Assembly (NCBI RefSeq): GCF_010104355.1
Contig: NZ_CP044972.1
Span: forward strand, 3,224,001 to 3,288,000
Reading direction: 5' to 3'
DNA from: Hydrogenophaga sp. PBL-H3
GTDB taxonomy: Bacteria > Pseudomonadota > Gammaproteobacteria > Burkholderiales > Burkholderiaceae_C
DNA length: 64,000 bases
The notes under the pieces are model-generated. The model saw nothing but the letters and a program-made list of their open reading frames with translations, was not told where the DNA came from and made no database searches. Numbering within the stretch: position 1 is the first letter of the stretch; every line of letters begins with the position of its first letter. This document shows, piece by piece, positions 63,210-64,000 of the stretch. The translations under genes and the position numbers were made by a program.

Positions 63210-64000
63210 ATGGCATCCCCCTCTTCCACACACGTCGCCTCCCGTCCGTTTCCGCCCAACTGGCGGATATCCGCGCTCATCGGCGTGTACGAGGTGTTGT
63301 GGCATCTGCTGCTGCCGGTGTTCCTGCTGTTTCTGTGGAAACGCGGCAAGCGCGAGCCGCTTTACAGAGCGCACTGGGGCGAGCGTTTCGGTGCCTCGCC
63401 CACCGGGCTGGACCGCCCGGTGTGGATGCATTCGGCATCCATGGGCGAGATGCGCGGTGCCGCGCCGCTGGTGAGGGCCCTGCTGGCGGCGGGCTACCCG
63501 GTCTTCATCACCACCCTCACCCCGGCCGGCCGCACCGCCGCCCACACCCTGTTTGACGAAGCCATTGCACAGGGCCGCCTGCGGGTGGGCTATGTGCCCC
63601 TGGAGCTGGGCTGGGCGGTGCGCCGCTTGATCCGCCGGGTGCGCCCGCGCGCGGCCCTCATGACCGAAATCGACACCTGGCCGGTGCTGCTGACCACCAT
63701 CCGCCGCCAAGGTGTTCAACTGGCCATGGCCAATGCGCAGTATCCGAAAAAGAGCATCGTGCGCGACCGGAAATGGGGTGGCTTTCGCGCCGGCATCTTC
63801 CAGGCCTACGAGCTGGTGCTGTGCAAATCAGAGACGCACGCGCAACGCTTTCGCGACGTGGGCTGCGAGCGCGTGGTGATCGCGGGCGAGACCCGCTTTG
63901 ACCTGCCGGTGTCGCCGCAACAGCTGGCCGCCGCCCACGCCCTGCTGGCCCCCTGGCAGCTCGCCACGGCTTCGCCTGGACGCAGGCCCGTGCTGTGTTT
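63210..64000 (+). CDS. waaA: 3-deoxy-D-manno-octulosonic acid transferase (Kdo transferase), cut by window end
   Basis: Adds Kdo to lipid A precursor. 263 residues are visible. The N-terminal anchor VYEVLWHLLLPVFLLFLWKR precedes the conserved RPVWMHSASMGEMRGAAPLV and VFITTLTPAGRTAAH segments, and the residues MTEIDTWPVLLTTIRRQG follow. An earlier in-frame ATG at 63165 is possible; a TATACT hexamer lies upstream at 63134-63139. The frame is still open at the window end. Confidence 0.92.
   Translation, partial: MASPSSTHVASRPFPPNWRISALIGVYEVLWHLLLPVFLLFLWKRGKREPLYRAHWGERFGASPTGLDRPVWMHSASMGEMRGAAPLVRALLAAGYPVFITTLTPAGRTAAHTLFDEAIAQGRLRVGYVPLELGWAVRRLIRRVRPRAALMTEIDTWPVLLTTIRRQGVQLAMANAQYPKKSIVRDRKWGGFRAGIFQAYELVLCKSETHAQRFRDVGCERVVIAGETRFDLPVSPQQLAAAHALLAPWQLATASPGRRPVLC

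Overview
The window is high-GC, densely coded chromosomal DNA, most like a betaproteobacterium of the order Burkholderiales. The rpsP-rimM-trmD-rplS operon, the TRAP transporter, the fatty-acid/ETF genes and the GC-rich extragenic repeat (CCCCCCGAAG...CCCCCGGGGGG) seen twice near 10.8 and 11.9 kb point to Comamonadaceae. The genus cannot be fixed from the sequence. No rRNA, tRNA or CRISPR array was seen.

Layout. 1-3.4 kb (minus): acyl-CoA dehydrogenase with etfA and etfB. 3.8-6.7 kb (plus): a TRAP transporter (dctP-dctQ-dctM). 6.7-9.8 kb (minus): deacetylase, enoyl-CoA-hydratase-like protein, MscS channel. 9.8-15.3 kb (plus): MoxR ATPase, DUF58 protein, transglutaminase-like TgpA protein, lytic transglycosylase and a Trp-rich small protein. 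15.5-17.6 kb is accessory: a gene resembling the putative phage abortive-infection (AbiC-like) family, and a complete IS5-family element with a CTAG target duplication. 17.67-26.7 kb (plus): a guanidine-degradation operon with a sigma-54 promoter, a guanidine-I (ykkC) riboswitch, ABC permease and ATPase, two carboxyguanidine-deiminase subunits, guanidine carboxylase and allophanate hydrolase. 26.7-29.7 kb (minus): a small unannotated-looking ORF, an alpha/beta hydrolase-LuxR fusion and a photolyase/cryptochrome. 29.8-31.7 kb: a group II intron inserted just past the terminator of the DEAD-box helicase gene. 34-40.7 kb: phosphate permease, oligoribonuclease, M48 protease, pterin dehydratase, rsgA, a CobD/CbiB-like protein and a Nudix hydrolase. 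40.7-42.9 kb: the ribosomal/tRNA-modification operon. 43-49 kb: small housekeeping and transport genes, msrA, and a LysR-gcdH divergent pair. 49.2-56.8 kb: TetR regulator, RND efflux pump, a PCMT-like protein, a rhodanese and a TolC-type outer-membrane protein. 56.9-63.1 kb (minus): a surface-polysaccharide cluster with neuC, neuB and neuA, two glycosyltransferase-like proteins and an O-antigen-ligase-like protein. The window ends inside waaA (Kdo transferase).

The most informative parts are the guanidine operon and the sialic-acid-type cluster. In the first, a nitrogen-limitation (sigma-54) promoter and a guanidine riboswitch appear stacked, an IS5 copy lies directly upstream, and no substrate-binding protein gene is present. 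In the second, an unrecognised DxD-containing protein lies between neuB and neuA. REP-like repeats are embedded in frame in two large genes (guanidine carboxylase and the RND pump). All functional calls rest on motifs and context read by eye; no database search was possible.
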